Assembly (NCBI RefSeq): GCF_000967965.1
Contig: NZ_LACC01000007.1
Location: forward strand, 70,433-116,017
Direction of reading: 5' to 3'
Length of the DNA: 45,585 nt
Source of the DNA: Pseudomonas fluorescens
Lineage (GTDB): Bacteria; Pseudomonadota; Gammaproteobacteria; Pseudomonadales; Pseudomonadaceae
In this document: one piece after another, positions 8,123-19,038 of the stretch
Layout: every line of letters begins with the position of its first letter
How positions within the stretch are numbered: the first letter of the stretch is position 1
Translations under genes and position numbers: made by a program
Notes under the pieces: model-generated
Told to the model about the DNA's origin: nothing
Database searches by the model: none
Seen by the model: the letters and a program-made list of their open reading frames with translations, nothing else

Positions 8123-9406
8123 TTACTCAGTTGCGCCACGTTTTGCTTTTAGGCGAGTGACGTTCGCACCCGTCTGATTGGCGAATTCGCGTGGGCTGAC
8201 ATGCTTCTGCTGATTAGCCTCAAGGTAGCGACTCCACCAGTTCATGATCAGCCTGCGCTCCTCGATGAACTCTGCCTTGTGGATGTAAGCGGCGCGGACG
8301 TTGTTGCGTTCCTTGTGGCTCATCTGCCGCTCGATGGCTGAGTCCGTCCACAAACCTGACTCGATCAGTGCGCTGCAGGCCATCGAACGAAACCCATGGC
8401 CACAGATCTCGGATTTGGTGTCGTACCCCATCTTCCGAAGCGCGCTGTTCACCGTGTTTTCGGACATTGGTTTCCAAGACTTGGTATCGCCTGCGAACAC
8501 CAAGTCAAATTTGCCTGTGATTGCGTGGATCTGCTCGAGCAGGGCGATCGCTTGCGGCGATAAGGGTACAAGATGGATATCGCCTGCCATCTTCGTACCC
8601 CTTGTGGAAAAGGGTACGCCTTCCAACGCTGGTCGCGTGTCGGGTATTTCCCAGGCGCCACGTTTGAGGTCGAACTCGCTCCAGCGGGCGAAGCGCAGCT
8701 CGCTGGAGCGTACAAACACGTGCAGCGACAGCAAGACCGTCAGCCGGGTAAGTGCCCGGCCTTTATAGGTGTCGATCCGTTCCTGCAATTCAGGCAGGCG
8801 CGATAAGGATAAAGCGGGGCGGTGGACGACCCGCGAGGCTTTGATCGAGCCTTCGAGGTCGTAAGCAGGGTTTACGGTGATGAGCCGGAGGCGCTTTGCT
8901 TCGCGCATGATGCTCTGCAGGTAGTTTTGTACCCTTAAAGCAACGTCTATCGTTCCGCGCCTCTTGATCACTTCCAGGGGGCGCATAAGGTCGTGGGTGT
9001 CGAGGTCGACAATGGCGCGGGCGCCGATCAGCGGGAAGAGGTGAGTTTTGAGGCGACTCATCACTGTCTTGGAATAGTCCGGTGCCCACTTGGCTGACAT
9101 TTCCGTGTGCCAGCCGAGGGCAACGCTTTCAAAGGTGCGGCCTTTGATCAGAGCGTCCGTCTTGGCTTGGTTCTTGGCTCCTATAGGGTCAATGCCATCC
9201 GCCAGCATTCGCTTGGACTCCAAGCGCTTGCGGCGCGCAGCCGCGAGGCCAACGATGGGGTAGTTGCCGAATGAGGTCAGTCCTTCCCGGCCATTGGGTT
9301 GGACTAGAAGGTAAAGGCCGTCGCCGTCGAAAAGCTTGTAGGCGCGGTCTGTGGGCTTGGCCGAACGGCAAGTGGAGTCGGAGAGTGGAGCAGTAGTGCG
9401 CGACAT
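8123..9406 (-). CDS. Tyrosine recombinase (P4-type integrase), N-terminal deletion
   Basis: The 427-residue protein is a site-specific recombinase of the island/P4 integrase family. The N-terminal DUF4102-type domain (1-85), a core-binding domain (about 93-190) and the catalytic domain (about 195-395) are visible. The catalytic set appears complete: Arg233 (FVRSSELRFARW), Lys272, His337-x-x-Arg340 (HGFR), His364 (SHKERN) and Tyr374. In the first domain LYLLVQPNG runs straight into REGLTSFGNYP, whereas relatives carry roughly a dozen more residues there (a W-R-x-x-Y/F strand). An in-frame deletion near residue 39 (about 9290) is therefore likely. The start has GGGAG upstream. It reads away from tRNA-Asn, its probable target, so excision ability is uncertain. 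Confidence 0.93.
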   Translation of the reverse strand: MSRTTAPLSDSTCRSAKPTDRAYKLFDGDGLYLLVQPNGREGLTSFGNYPIVGLAAARRKRLESKRMLADGIDPIGAKNQAKTDALIKGRTFESVALGWHTEMSAKWAPDYSKTVMSRLKTHLFPLIGARAIVDLDTHDLMRPLEVIKRRGTIDVALRVQNYLQSIMREAKRLRLITVNPAYDLEGSIKASRVVHRPALSLSRLPELQERIDTYKGRALTRLTVLLSLHVFVRSSELRFARWSEFDLKRGAWEIPDTRPALEGVPFSTRGTKMAGDIHLVPLSPQAIALLEQIHAITGKFDLVFAGDTKSWKPMSENTVNSALRKMGYDTKSEICGHGFRSMACSALIESGLWTDSAIERQMSHKERNNVRAAYIHKAEFIEERRLIMNWWSRYLEANQQKHVSPREFANQTGANVTRLKAKRGATE

Positions 9407-9510
9407 AAGGGTACTCCCTTTTATCGAGCTGACCTTCTACCCCAAACTCTATCCTTAAAACGGTTGGTATCCACCAGGATTCACGAGAATCCGACAGAAC
9501 GCCAAAACGA

Positions 9511-9536
9511 AAAAACCCGCCAGAAGGCGGGTTTTT
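9511..9536 (-). terminator. Intrinsic terminator of tRNA-Asn
   Basis: AAAAACCCGCC, loop AGAA, GGCGGGTTTTT forms a strong stem with a T run when read on the minus strand downstream of tRNA-Asn. A partial copy (GGAAGGCGGGTTTTT) is present in the distal repeat at 27-41, which indicates that the duplicated segment extends past the tRNA into its terminator. Confidence 0.8.
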
Positions 9537-9579
9537 CGGGGGGGTCAGAGATTTTGAAAGCCTTCTCTGGAACCTTGTC

Positions 9580-9603
<24 letters not shown>
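9519..9603. repeat. Proximal attachment-site copy (tRNA-Asn 3' part and flank)
   Basis: This is the partner of 24-101. It contains the 18-base core at 9586-9603, within the acceptor/T-arm part of tRNA-Asn, and about 60 bases of downstream flank. The intact tRNA at this end shows that integration preserved the gene. Confidence 0.75.
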
Positions 9604-9655
<52 letters not shown>

Positions 9656-9664
9656 ATGGCGCGT

Positions 9665-9692
9665 ATCTTACTGATTCAAAAAGAGAAGTCAA
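9665..9692 (-). promoter_or_regulatory. Promoter of tRNA-Asn
   Basis: On the minus strand TTGACT (9687-9692) and TAAGAT (9665-9670) are separated by 16 bases and sit just before the tRNA. The -10 is the same hexamer as in the tRNA-Ala/Glu promoter of this window. Confidence 0.7.
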
Positions 9693-9838
9693 GCATCGAA
9701 TAACAATTTGAGCGAGTCATCGGGACGGGCGGTGGTTTAGCGGCGATTGGCGGTTACCAGAATCACCCCAGAGGTCTACCATGGCCGCCCGGAAGTGGTT
9801 ACACGCGCTACCGTCCATTCGCCAAAAAGGTACGCGTC

Positions 9839-9886
9839 ATGAATCATCCAGCCATCACCCATCAAAACCATGGGGTGCGTGCATGA
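9839..9886 (+). CDS. Possible 15-codon upstream frame coupled to the next gene
   Basis: A short frame (MNHPAITHQNHGVRA, three His residues) has a good ribosome-binding site, AAAAAGG, 8 bases before its ATG. It ends in ATGA, overlapping the ATG at 9883 of the next gene, which itself lacks a clear ribosome-binding site. It could be a coupling leader. It could also be chance, because an in-frame upstream start at 9781 exists for the downstream gene. Confidence 0.3.
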   Translation: MNHPAITHQNHGVRA

Positions 9887-10113
9887 GCATCGCCCAGATC
9901 AGCCTGCCCAAAGGTGTCGGCCCGCACGCCGAAAAACTGTTCGACGCCATTACTCAGGCCAGTACGGCTGACGAATTAAACCGCGCGGGCGGTAAGGCCG
10001 AAGGTTTTGTCCTGGGCCTGGAAAGCACTAAAGCGATCAAGAGCCAGGTCGCGGAATCGCTGTATGTCGCCTACGACGACGCTGCCAGCCAGCGTGCGAC
10101 CGAACTGGCTTAA
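9883..10113 (+). CDS. Small conserved-looking protein of unknown function
   Basis: The 76-residue product begins MSIAQISLPKGVGPHAEKLF and is probably cytosolic: there is no signal sequence or membrane segment, and it is Ala-rich and helical in character. I do not recognise the family. The start is uncertain. The ATG at 9883 gives the most natural N-terminus but has no good ribosome-binding site, while the in-frame ATG at 9781 has AGAGG upstream and would add 34 residues of atypical sequence. The stop codon shares the tetramer TTAA (10110-10113) with the stop of the convergent gene. Confidence 0.6.
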   Translation: MSIAQISLPKGVGPHAEKLFDAITQASTADELNRAGGKAEGFVLGLESTKAIKSQVAESLYVAYDDAASQRATELA

Positions 10114-10319
10114 CCGCCGAAGGTAATCGTGCCAAGCATCAGTTTGGCGTAGAGCGCCGTGGCCCCCAATTGCACCAGCCACAGGGCCAGGCCGCCGAGG
10201 AATACACCAGCAGCGACTTGCATTACCAGGTTGTTGCCACGTTTTGTCGGGGCGCGGGGGATGAAATGATCCAGATCATCCAGGTCATCGCGGTCGGCGC
10301 GCAGGTCATCGTTTTTCAT
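10110..10319 (-). CDS. Small single-span membrane protein, unknown function
   Basis: The 69-residue protein has a highly charged N-terminus (MKNDDLRADRDDLDDLDHF) and then one or two hydrophobic stretches, VMQVAAGVFLGGLALWLVQL (about 32-51) continuing to the C-terminus. It is therefore an inner-membrane protein with an acidic cytosolic tail, or the reverse. No family is recognised. It is tail-to-tail with the gene at 9883 and upstream of nothing obvious on its strand, so it is probably monocistronic. Confidence 0.65.
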   Translation of the reverse strand: MKNDDLRADRDDLDDLDHFIPRAPTKRGNNLVMQVAAGVFLGGLALWLVQLGATALYAKLMLGTITFGG

Positions 10320-10408
10320 GTGGGTTCTCGCAGGAATTCCAGGGTGTATACAAGTCTGTGGAGTTTAGAGGGCAGAGCCACTGCTTTGAGATTAATCTGC
10401 AACAAATA

Positions 10409-10440
10409 AAAAACGGGAAGCCATATGGCTTCCCGTTTTT
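10409..10440 (-). terminator. Bidirectional intrinsic terminator after the aminotransferase gene
   Basis: AAAAACGGGAAGCC, ATAT, GGCTTCCCGTTTTT is a perfect hairpin with A and T runs on both sides. It follows the minus-strand aminotransferase (stop at 10456). Confidence 0.9.
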
Positions 10441-10455
10441 CATTTCAAGGCGTAA

Positions 10456-11652
10456 TCAGATGACCTGGACGATAGCGTCCGTCACAACCTTGATGTTGCT
10501 CTGGTTCAGTGCGGCCACGCAGATGCGGCCGGTGTCCAGCGCGTAGATGCCGAACTCGTTGCGCAGACGGTGAACTTGCTCAACCGTCAGACCGGAGTAC
10601 GAGAACATGCCGCACTGACGACCGACGAAGCTGAAATCGCGCTGAGGCGCTTTTTGTGCCAACAGGTCGACCATCTGGGTACGCATGCCGCGAATGCGCA
10701 GGCGCATTTCGGCCAGTTCGGCTTCCCACTGGGCGCGCAGTTCCGGGCTGTTCAGCACCGCAGCGACAACGCTGGCACCGTGGGTCGGCGGGTTGGAGTA
10801 GTTGGTGCGGATCACGCGTTTGACTTGCGACAACACACGCGCGCTTTCTTCTTTCGATTCGCTGACGATCGACAGGGCCCCAACGCGCTCGCCGTACAGC
10901 GAGAACGACTTGGAGAACGAGCTGGAGGCGAAGAAAGTCAGGCCCGACTCAGCAAACAGGCGTACGGCGGCGGCGTCTTCGTCGATGCCATCGCCAAAGC
11001 CCTGGTAGGCCATGTCGAGGAATGGCACGTGGCCTTTGGCTTTGACGACTTCCAGGACGTTTTTCCAGTCCGCCGGGCTCAGGTCCACGCCGGTCGGGTT
11101 GTGGCAGCAGGCGTGCAGCACAATGATCGAGCCGTTTGGCAGCGCGTTCAGGTCTTCCAGCATGCCGGTACGGTTCACGTCGTGGGTCGCGGCGTCGTAG
11201 TAACGGTAGTTCTGTACAGGGAAACCGGCGGTTTCGAACAGCGCGCGGTGGTTTTCCCAGCTTGGGTCGCTGATCGCCACGACGGCGTTCGGCAGCAGTT
11301 GCTTGAGGAAGTCGGCACCGATCTTCAGTGCGCCAGTACCGCCAACGGCCTGGGTGGTGATGACGCGGCCAGCGGCGATCAGCGGCGAATCATTGCCGAA
11401 CAGCAATTTCTGCACAGCCTGGTCGTAGGCGGCGATGCCGTCGATTGGCAGGTAGCCACGGGAAACGTGTTGAGCGGCGCGAATGGTTTCGGCTTCGACA
11501 ACGGCGCGCAGGAGTGGAATTCGCCCCTCCTCGTTGCAGTAAACACCGACTCCCAGGTTGACTTTGTTGGTCCGGGTATCGGCGTTGAATGCTTCGTTGA
11601 GGCCCAGGATTGGATCGCGTGGTGCCATTTCGACAGCGGAGAACAGGCTCAT
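10456..11652 (-). CDS. Aromatic/aspartate amino acid aminotransferase
   Basis: A 398-residue class I PLP aminotransferase of the AspC/TyrB group, full length. It transfers the amino group between aspartate or aromatic amino acids and 2-oxoglutarate. The PLP lysine is Lys248 (SSSFSKSFSLYGER), and HNPTGVDLS, DPSWENH and the FLDMAYQGFG aspartate motif are all present. It is divergent from uvrB across 335 bases, the usual arrangement in Pseudomonas. AspC versus TyrB/PhhC specificity cannot be settled by eye, so I give no symbol. The ribosome-binding site is weak. Confidence 0.92.
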   Translation of the reverse strand: MSLFSAVEMAPRDPILGLNEAFNADTRTNKVNLGVGVYCNEEGRIPLLRAVVEAETIRAAQHVSRGYLPIDGIAAYDQAVQKLLFGNDSPLIAAGRVITTQAVGGTGALKIGADFLKQLLPNAVVAISDPSWENHRALFETAGFPVQNYRYYDAATHDVNRTGMLEDLNALPNGSIIVLHACCHNPTGVDLSPADWKNVLEVVKAKGHVPFLDMAYQGFGDGIDEDAAAVRLFAESGLTFFASSSFSKSFSLYGERVGALSIVSESKEESARVLSQVKRVIRTNYSNPPTHGASVVAAVLNSPELRAQWEAELAEMRLRIRGMRTQMVDLLAQKAPQRDFSFVGRQCGMFSYSGLTVEQVHRLRNEFGIYALDTGRICVAALNQSNIKVVTDAIVQVI

Positions 11653-11987
11653 TATTGCGGCGGCTCTGAATGGAGTGTGGAGGGACGTGTCGCGCTCCAG
11701 CCGAATGCACTAGAGCGGTGCACAAACGGGGAGCTAGTATAGAGGCCATCGGCGATGGCTGGCGACAGGCGAATCAGCATTTCGGGTAAGTTTTTCCGAT
11801 TATTTCTCGACCGGTAGTCGATTGGCGTCGGCAAAGGTTTTGCGCGATGTAGGACGTTTGCCTTGAAAGCGCTGGCAATCGGCTCCACATTGAGCACAAT
11901 CCAGTTTTTTCTTCGGGCGACATCGGTCGTTTGCGGTCTTTCTCGTTCGTGCCGTTTATACCGGCAAGAGTGAACCAGAGGTATTTC
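11653..11987. other. Intergenic region between aminotransferase gene and uvrB
   Basis: This 335-bp divergent spacer should hold both promoters. I saw no clear consensus -35/-10 pair and no LexA box (CTG-N10-CAG with an AT-rich centre) in it. A possible extra start for uvrB at 11931 is discounted, because the family start is at 11988 with AGAGG before it. Confidence 0.5.
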
Positions 11988-14003
<2,016 letters not shown>

Positions 14004-14020
14004 TTTGCGGTGACTGGAGC

Positions 14021-14113
14021 GGCCTCATCGCGAGCAGGCTCGCTCCTACAGTTGATCGAGTTGTCATGACCGGCGCGGTCCAATGTGGGAGCGATCCTGC
14101 TCGCGAAGGGGCC
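14021..14113. repeat. REP pair (REPIN-like), GCGAGCAGGCTCGCTCC type
   Basis: Two inverted REP units (CGCGAGCAGGCTCGCTCCT and, in opposite orientation, GGGAGCGATCCTGCTCGCGA, one mismatch) are separated by about 35 bases. They fill the gap between the convergent uvrB and emrB-like genes. This is a typical fluorescens-group repeat. Confidence 0.88.
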
Positions 14114-14136
14114 AGTCTTGGCACCACAATACTTGA

Positions 14137-15687
14137 CTAGTGCGCCTCACCCGCCTTCAACCCCTGCGGCAATTTCTTGGTCAGCAACACCGCCACCATG
14201 CTGATCCCCAGCGCAATCCCGACAAAGTGAAACGCATCGTTATAGGCCATGATCGACGCCTGTTGGTGGGCGATCTCGCTGAGTTTGCCCAGTGCTGCCG
14301 TTTCATTGCCCAGCCGGTCGGCCAGCGAGGCGATCCGTTCAGCCACCTGCGGATTGCTCGGCACGATGGATTCACGCAGGTAGTCAAAGTAAACCTTGGT
14401 CCGCGCATCCAGCAGCGTGGCGAGCAGGGCGATGCCGATGGCGCCGCCGAGGTTGCGCAGGATGTTGAACAGGCTCGAGGCCGATCCCGCATCCTGGGGC
14501 AGGATGTAGGCGGTGGCGATCAGCGAGATGGTGACCATGATCAGCGGCTGCCCCAGGGCGCGGATGATCTGGATCTGATTGAACTGCGGCCCGGCAAAGT
14601 CCGGGTTCAGCACGCCCGAAGAGAAACTCGCCAACCCGAACAGCCCGAAGCCCAAGGTGCACAGCCATTTCGGCGAGATGAACTTCATCAGCTTCGGCAC
14701 CAACGGAATCAGGAACAGCTGTGGCACGCCCATCCACATGATCACTTCACCGATCTGCAGGGCGTTGTAGTTCTGGATCTGCGCCAGGTACAGCGGCAAC
14801 AGGTAGATCGAACCGTACAGCCCGACCCCCATCCCGACGCTGGAAATACTGGATAACCCGAAGTTGCGGTTGCCGAGGATGCCGAGATTGATCAGCGGAT
14901 TGGGTTTGGAAAACTGCACGATCACAAAGGTGATCAGGCTGACCAGCGCGATGCTGCCCAGGGTCACGATCAGGTTCGACTCCAGCCAGTCCTTGCGATG
15001 GCCTTCCTCCAGAAACACCTGCAAGCAACCGAGCCCGACGCCGAGGGTGAGAATGCCGGCGTAGTCGGTGCTTTTCAGCAATTCCCAGTGGGCTTCTTTT
15101 TTCTCCAGGCCGTACATCAGGCCGGCGATCATGATCAGGCCGGGCGGGATGTTGATGTAGAAAATGTATTCCCAGCCCCAGTTCTCCGTCAGCCAGCCGC
15201 CGAGGGTAGGGCCGATGGACGGGGCGAAGGTGGCGGTCATGGCGAACATGGCCATGCCTTTGGCGCGGTGGTGTTCCGGGAGCTTGATCAAGGTCAGGGT
15301 GAACGCCAGCGGAATCAGCGCGCCACCGGTAAAGCCTTGCAGGGCGCGGAATACGATCATGCTTTCCAGGCTCCACGCCATGGAGCAGAGCAGGGACGCG
15401 GCCAGGAACCCGAGTGACACCCAAACCGCCAGGCGCCGGGCCGACAGCAACTGCACGAGCCAGGCGGTGAGGGGGATCATGATGATTTCCGCCACCAGGT
15501 ATGAGGTGGAAATCCACGAGCCTTCTTCCAGCGTTGCAGATAGCGCGCCCTGGATATCCTTGAGCGAGGAGTTGGTGATCTGGATGTCCAGCACCGCCAT
15601 GAACGCACCGAGCATCACGCTCATCACCGCAATCCAGTCCCGCCGGGTCGGTTCGCCGACCGGGCGGATCAGTTGATCACCGGCCAT
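14137..15687 (-). CDS. MFS drug exporter, EmrB/QacA (DHA2) family
   Basis: The 516-residue protein has the 14 hydrophobic segments of the DHA2 family. It carries motif A/C-like sequences, WISTSYLVAEIIMIPLTAWL near the N-terminus and the antiporter motif PLAFTLTLIKLPEHHRAKG with ALQGFTGGALIPLA before it. It uses the proton gradient to expel drugs and works with the HlyD-type adaptor encoded upstream, whose gene it overlaps by 11 bases (15677-15687). No dedicated regulator gene is next to the pair. Confidence 0.93.
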   Translation of the reverse strand: MAGDQLIRPVGEPTRRDWIAVMSVMLGAFMAVLDIQITNSSLKDIQGALSATLEEGSWISTSYLVAEIIMIPLTAWLVQLLSARRLAVWVSLGFLAASLLCSMAWSLESMIVFRALQGFTGGALIPLAFTLTLIKLPEHHRAKGMAMFAMTATFAPSIGPTLGGWLTENWGWEYIFYINIPPGLIMIAGLMYGLEKKEAHWELLKSTDYAGILTLGVGLGCLQVFLEEGHRKDWLESNLIVTLGSIALVSLITFVIVQFSKPNPLINLGILGNRNFGLSSISSVGMGVGLYGSIYLLPLYLAQIQNYNALQIGEVIMWMGVPQLFLIPLVPKLMKFISPKWLCTLGFGLFGLASFSSGVLNPDFAGPQFNQIQIIRALGQPLIMVTISLIATAYILPQDAGSASSLFNILRNLGGAIGIALLATLLDARTKVYFDYLRESIVPSNPQVAERIASLADRLGNETAALGKLSEIAHQQASIMAYNDAFHFVGIALGISMVAVLLTKKLPQGLKAGEAH

Positions 15688-16765
15688 CGTCAGGGGCGTC
15701 TTTGTGGCTCACTTTGGGGATGACATCTTCAGGGGCGTCCTTGATGTTCACCTTGGCGGTGACCGACATGCCCGGGCGGATCTTGCCGCGTAGCGGATTG
15801 TCCGCGGCGAAGGTCAGTTTGACCGGAATCCGTTGGACGACTTTGGTGAAGTTGCCCGTGGCATTGTCCGGCGGCAACAGGCTGAACTGCGCCCCCGAGG
15901 CGGCGAACAGGCTGTCGACCCGGGCCTTGATCGGCGTGTCGCTGTAGGCGTCGAAGGTCAGCTCGGCTTCCTGGCCGGGCTGCATGTGGCCAATCTGGGT
16001 TTCCTTGAAGTTGGCCTGAATCCAGATGTCTTCGTCCGGCACGATCGACAACAGGTAGGCGCCGGCCTGCACGTATTGGCCTTCGCGGGCTGCACGCTGG
16101 CCGATCAGGCCGCTGATGGGCGCGTGGATTTCGCTGCGGGTCAGGTTCAGTTCGGCCTGGGCCAGGTCGGTTTTTGCGTTGGCGATCTGCGCGTCGAGGC
16201 GTTTGATCTCCGCAGTCAGCGCATTGACCTGCTGGCGCTGACCTTGCGCGTCGGCCTGGGCCTTGGCCACTTGCGAGCGGGCGATGTGGTTGTCGGCGGA
16301 GAGCGAGGTCACCCGTTCTTCCGAAATAAAGCCTGGTTTGCGCAAGGTTTCGGCGCGGGTCAGGTCGATCTGCGAGCGACCCAGGCTGGCCTGGCTGGAC
16401 GCGACTTGCGCTTCGCTGGCGGCAATCAGGCTGGCCTGCTGGGTCAGTTTGCTCTGGGCTTGCAGGCGCTCGGCCTCGCGAGTGGCCAGGGCGGCATTGG
16501 CGCGGTCGACAGCGAGGCGGAAGTCGTCGCCTTCGAGTTTGACCAGCAACTGGCCTTTCTCGACATGCTGGTTGTCCTGCACTAGCACCTGGTCGATGCG
16601 CGCGCCCAATTGGCTCGACACGCGGGTGATCTCGCCCTGGACATAAGCATTGTCGGTGCTTTCATAAAAGCGCCCTTTGAACAGCCAATGGGCAAACAGG
16701 CCCCCGGCAATCAACAGGACAATCAGCAGGAACGAGAAGAGGCGACGCTTGAGTTGGGCAGGCAT
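15677..16765 (-). CDS. HlyD/EmrA-family membrane fusion protein
   Basis: The 362-residue adaptor for the downstream DHA2 exporter has one N-terminal membrane anchor (about 9-27, FSFLLIVLLIAGGLFAHWLF). The lipoyl half-motif follows (ESTDNAYVQGEITRVSSQLG and DNQHVEKGQLLVKLEGDDF), then a long coiled coil (about 85-205), then the barrel domain (IHAPISGLIGQRAAREGQYV). I chose ATG 16765. The TTG two codons earlier (16771) gives MPMPAQ but has no better ribosome-binding site. The gene is divergent from gltX. Confidence 0.9.
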   Translation of the reverse strand: MPAQLKRRLFSFLLIVLLIAGGLFAHWLFKGRFYESTDNAYVQGEITRVSSQLGARIDQVLVQDNQHVEKGQLLVKLEGDDFRLAVDRANAALATREAERLQAQSKLTQQASLIAASEAQVASSQASLGRSQIDLTRAETLRKPGFISEERVTSLSADNHIARSQVAKAQADAQGQRQQVNALTAEIKRLDAQIANAKTDLAQAELNLTRSEIHAPISGLIGQRAAREGQYVQAGAYLLSIVPDEDIWIQANFKETQIGHMQPGQEAELTFDAYSDTPIKARVDSLFAASGAQFSLLPPDNATGNFTKVVQRIPVKLTFAADNPLRGKIRPGMSVTAKVNIKDAPEDVIPKVSHKDAPDDGR

Positions 16766-16994
16766 GGGCAAACTGTAGTCGAGAAATTGTAAGGGAAGTT
16801 ATCAGCAGGCAAATCTGGCATACAGCCGATAAGCGGTAAATGCCGTCGGCTGATATTTGGCCTTTCACCTCCCGATACGGGCGTTACAGACGCAACCTTG
16901 GCTTAAATGCCCTGTTCGCTGGAGCCGGGCGGGTGTCGCCTGTTACCATTCGCGCCTTGTTTGAACTTCGCTTTTATTCTTTTCGAGACATGCC

Positions 16995-18476
16995 ATGACC
17001 ACCGTCCGCACTCGCATCGCGCCATCGCCTACCGGGGATCCCCACGTAGGTACCGCCTACATCGCCTTGTTCAACTATTGCTTTGCCAAGCAGCACGGCG
17101 GTGAGTTCATCCTGCGGATCGAAGACACCGACCAACTGCGTTCGACCCGCGAGTCCGAACAGCAGATTTTCGACGCCTTGCGCTGGCTGGGGATCGACTG
17201 GAGCGAAGGCCCGGATGTCGGCGGCCCGCACGGTCCTTACCGTCAGAGCGAGCGCGGCGATATTTATCAGAAGTATTGCCAGCAACTGGTCGAGATGGGC
17301 CATGCCTTCCCGTGCTTCTGCACCGCCGAAGAGCTGGACCAGATGCGCGCCGAGCAGATGGCCCGCGGTGAAACCCCGCGTTACGACGGCCGTGCGCTGC
17401 TGCTGTCCAAGGAAGAAGTCGACCGTCGCCTGGCGGCTGGTGAGCCCCATGTCATCCGGATGAAAGTACCGAGCGAAGGCGTCTGCGTGGTGCCGGACAT
17501 GCTGCGCGGCGACGTTGAAATCCCGTGGGACCGCATGGATATGCAAGTCCTGATGAAGACCGACGGCCTGCCGACCTACTTCCTGGCCAACGTGGTCGAC
17601 GACCACCTGATGGGCATCACCCACGTATTGCGTGGCGAAGAATGGCTGCCATCGGCACCGAAGCTGATCCTGCTGTACGAATACTTCGGCTGGGAACAAC
17701 CGGAGCTGTGCTACATGCCGCTGCTGCGTAACCCGGACAAGAGCAAGCTGTCCAAGCGCAAGAACCCGACCTCGGTGACCTTCTACGAGCGCATGGGCTT
17801 CATGCCCGAAGCGATGCTCAACTACCTGGGCCGCATGGGCTGGTCGATGCCGGACGAGCGCGAGAAGTTCTCGCTGCAGGAAATGGTCGACAACTTCGAT
17901 CTCAAGCGCGTGTCCCTGGGCGGGCCGATCTTCGACATCGAGAAGCTGTCGTGGCTCAACGGCCAGTGGCTGCGCGACCTGCCGGTGGAAGAGTTCGCCA
18001 CGCGGGTGCAGAAGTGGGCGTTCAATTCCGAATACATGATGAAGATCGCGCCGCACGTGCAGGGCCGGGTCGAAACCTTCAGCCAGGTGGCACCCCTGGC
18101 CGGGTTCTTCTTTGCCGGTGGCGTGAACCCCGATGCCAAGCTGTTCGAATCCAAGAAACTCTCGGGCGATCAGGTTCGTCAGTTGATGCAGTTGATCCTG
18201 TGGAAGCTCGAAAGCCTGCGTCAGTGGGAGAAGGACAGCATCACCGCGACCATTCAGGCGGTGGTCGAATCCCTGGAGCTGAAGCTGCGTGATGCCATGC
18301 CGCTGATGTTCGCTGCGATCACCGGCCAGGCCAGCTCGGTGTCGGTGCTCGATGCGATGGAAATCCTCGGGCCGGACCTGACCCGTTTCCGTCTGCGCCA
18401 GGCCATTGACCTGCTGGGCGGCGTGTCGAAGAAAGAAAACAAGGAGTGGGAAAAGCTGCTGGGCGCTATCGCCTGA
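16995..18476 (+). CDS. gltX: Glutamyl-tRNA synthetase
   Basis: The enzyme charges tRNA-Glu with glutamate. The 493-residue class I synthetase has the HIGH-region [20 protein letters not shown] (about 8-27) and the KMSKS-type motif KLSKRKNP (about 252-259). [20 protein letters not shown], the N-terminal part of the Glu-specific insert and the C-terminal anticodon-binding domain are also present. It is full length. Its substrate tRNA-Glu genes lie 360 and 640 bases downstream. Confidence 0.98.
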   Translation: MTTVRTRIAPSPTGDPHVGTAYIALFNYCFAKQHGGEFILRIEDTDQLRSTRESEQQIFDALRWLGIDWSEGPDVGGPHGPYRQSERGDIYQKYCQQLVEMGHAFPCFCTAEELDQMRAEQMARGETPRYDGRALLLSKEEVDRRLAAGEPHVIRMKVPSEGVCVVPDMLRGDVEIPWDRMDMQVLMKTDGLPTYFLANVVDDHLMGITHVLRGEEWLPSAPKLILLYEYFGWEQPELCYMPLLRNPDKSKLSKRKNPTSVTFYERMGFMPEAMLNYLGRMGWSMPDEREKFSLQEMVDNFDLKRVSLGGPIFDIEKLSWLNGQWLRDLPVEEFATRVQKWAFNSEYMMKIAPHVQGRVETFSQVAPLAGFFFAGGVNPDAKLFESKKLSGDQVRQLMQLILWKLESLRQWEKDSITATIQAVVESLELKLRDAMPLMFAAITGQASSVSVLDAMEILGPDLTRFRLRQAIDLLGGVSKKENKEWEKLLGAIA

Positions 18477-18498
18477 GCACGCCTGACTCTGCGGTAGC

Positions 18499-18540
18499 CG
18501 TCGGAGGCCGGGATCTTTTGTTCCTGTTCTCCGGCGTTTT
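18499..18540 (+). terminator. Possible terminator after gltX
   Basis: CGTCGGAG and CTCCGGCG can pair with one T-G wobble across a 22-base loop and are followed by TTTT. The long loop makes this a weak candidate. Confidence 0.35.
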
Positions 18541-18616
18541 CCCCCGAATTTATGGGGGGAGGGCGGTAAGTGGTTGTTATGTCGGCAAAAAATTTTAAAT
18601 TTTTTGAAAAATAAGT

Positions 18617-18645
18617 TTGACAGGCTTTCGATACGCCCTTAAGAT
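18617..18645 (+). promoter_or_regulatory. Promoter of the tRNA-Ala/tRNA-Glu operon
   Basis: TTGACA (18617-18622), a 17-base spacer and TAAGAT (18640-18645) are followed by the GC-rich stretch TCGCCCCGTCC. This is the pattern of growth-rate-controlled stable-RNA promoters. The first tRNA begins 33 bases after the -10. Confidence 0.8.
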
Positions 18646-18678
18646 TCGCCCCGTCCTCAGCGATGACATCAACGATGA

Positions 18679-18754
<76 letters not shown>

Positions 18755-18833
18755 ATTTACACTTCAAGGCCTGGCCACACCAGTCTTGAAGCGATCAACA
18801 CTCAGCGTTGATCTGTTGTATAGAAGGGTTTGC

Positions 18834-18909
18834 GTCCCCTTCGTCTAGTGGCCTAGGACACCGCCCTTTCACGGCGGTAACAGGGGTTCGAGTCCCCTAG
18901 GGGACGCCA
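18834..18909 (+). tRNA. tRNA-Glu (TTC), copy 1
   Basis: 76 bases, GTCCCCTTCGTCTAGTGG at the 5' end and GGGGACGCCA at the 3' end; anticodon TTC in CCTTTCACG. It is identical to copy 2 (19119-19194) as far as I can read. Confidence 0.97.
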
Positions 18910-18962
18910 GTTTTACAGAAGCGATGTCGCAAGATGTCGCTCCGCCGCGAGGCGAAAAATCC

Positions 18963-19038
18963 GGGGCTATAGCTCAGCTGGGAGAGCGCCTGCATGGCAT
19001 GCAGGAGGTCAGCGGTTCGATCCCGCTTAGCTCCACCA
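18963..19038 (+). tRNA. tRNA-Ala (GGC), copy 2
   Basis: 76 bases with anticodon GGC and encoded CCA. It differs from copy 1 by compensated changes in the anticodon stem and in the T arm (AGCGG/CCGCT versus GACGG/CCGTC), so both copies fold. Confidence 0.97.

Noticed and set aside
10570..11742. 390-codon plus-strand open frame opposite the aminotransferase gene
   Set aside because: It is a shadow of a clear PLP enzyme, with low-complexity composition and no family motif.
11653..11987. Possible LexA (SOS) box before uvrB
   Set aside because: I found no CTG-N10-CAG site with the expected AT-rich centre.
16974..18056. 360-codon minus-strand open frame opposite gltX
   Set aside because: It is a shadow of gltX with no motif of its own.
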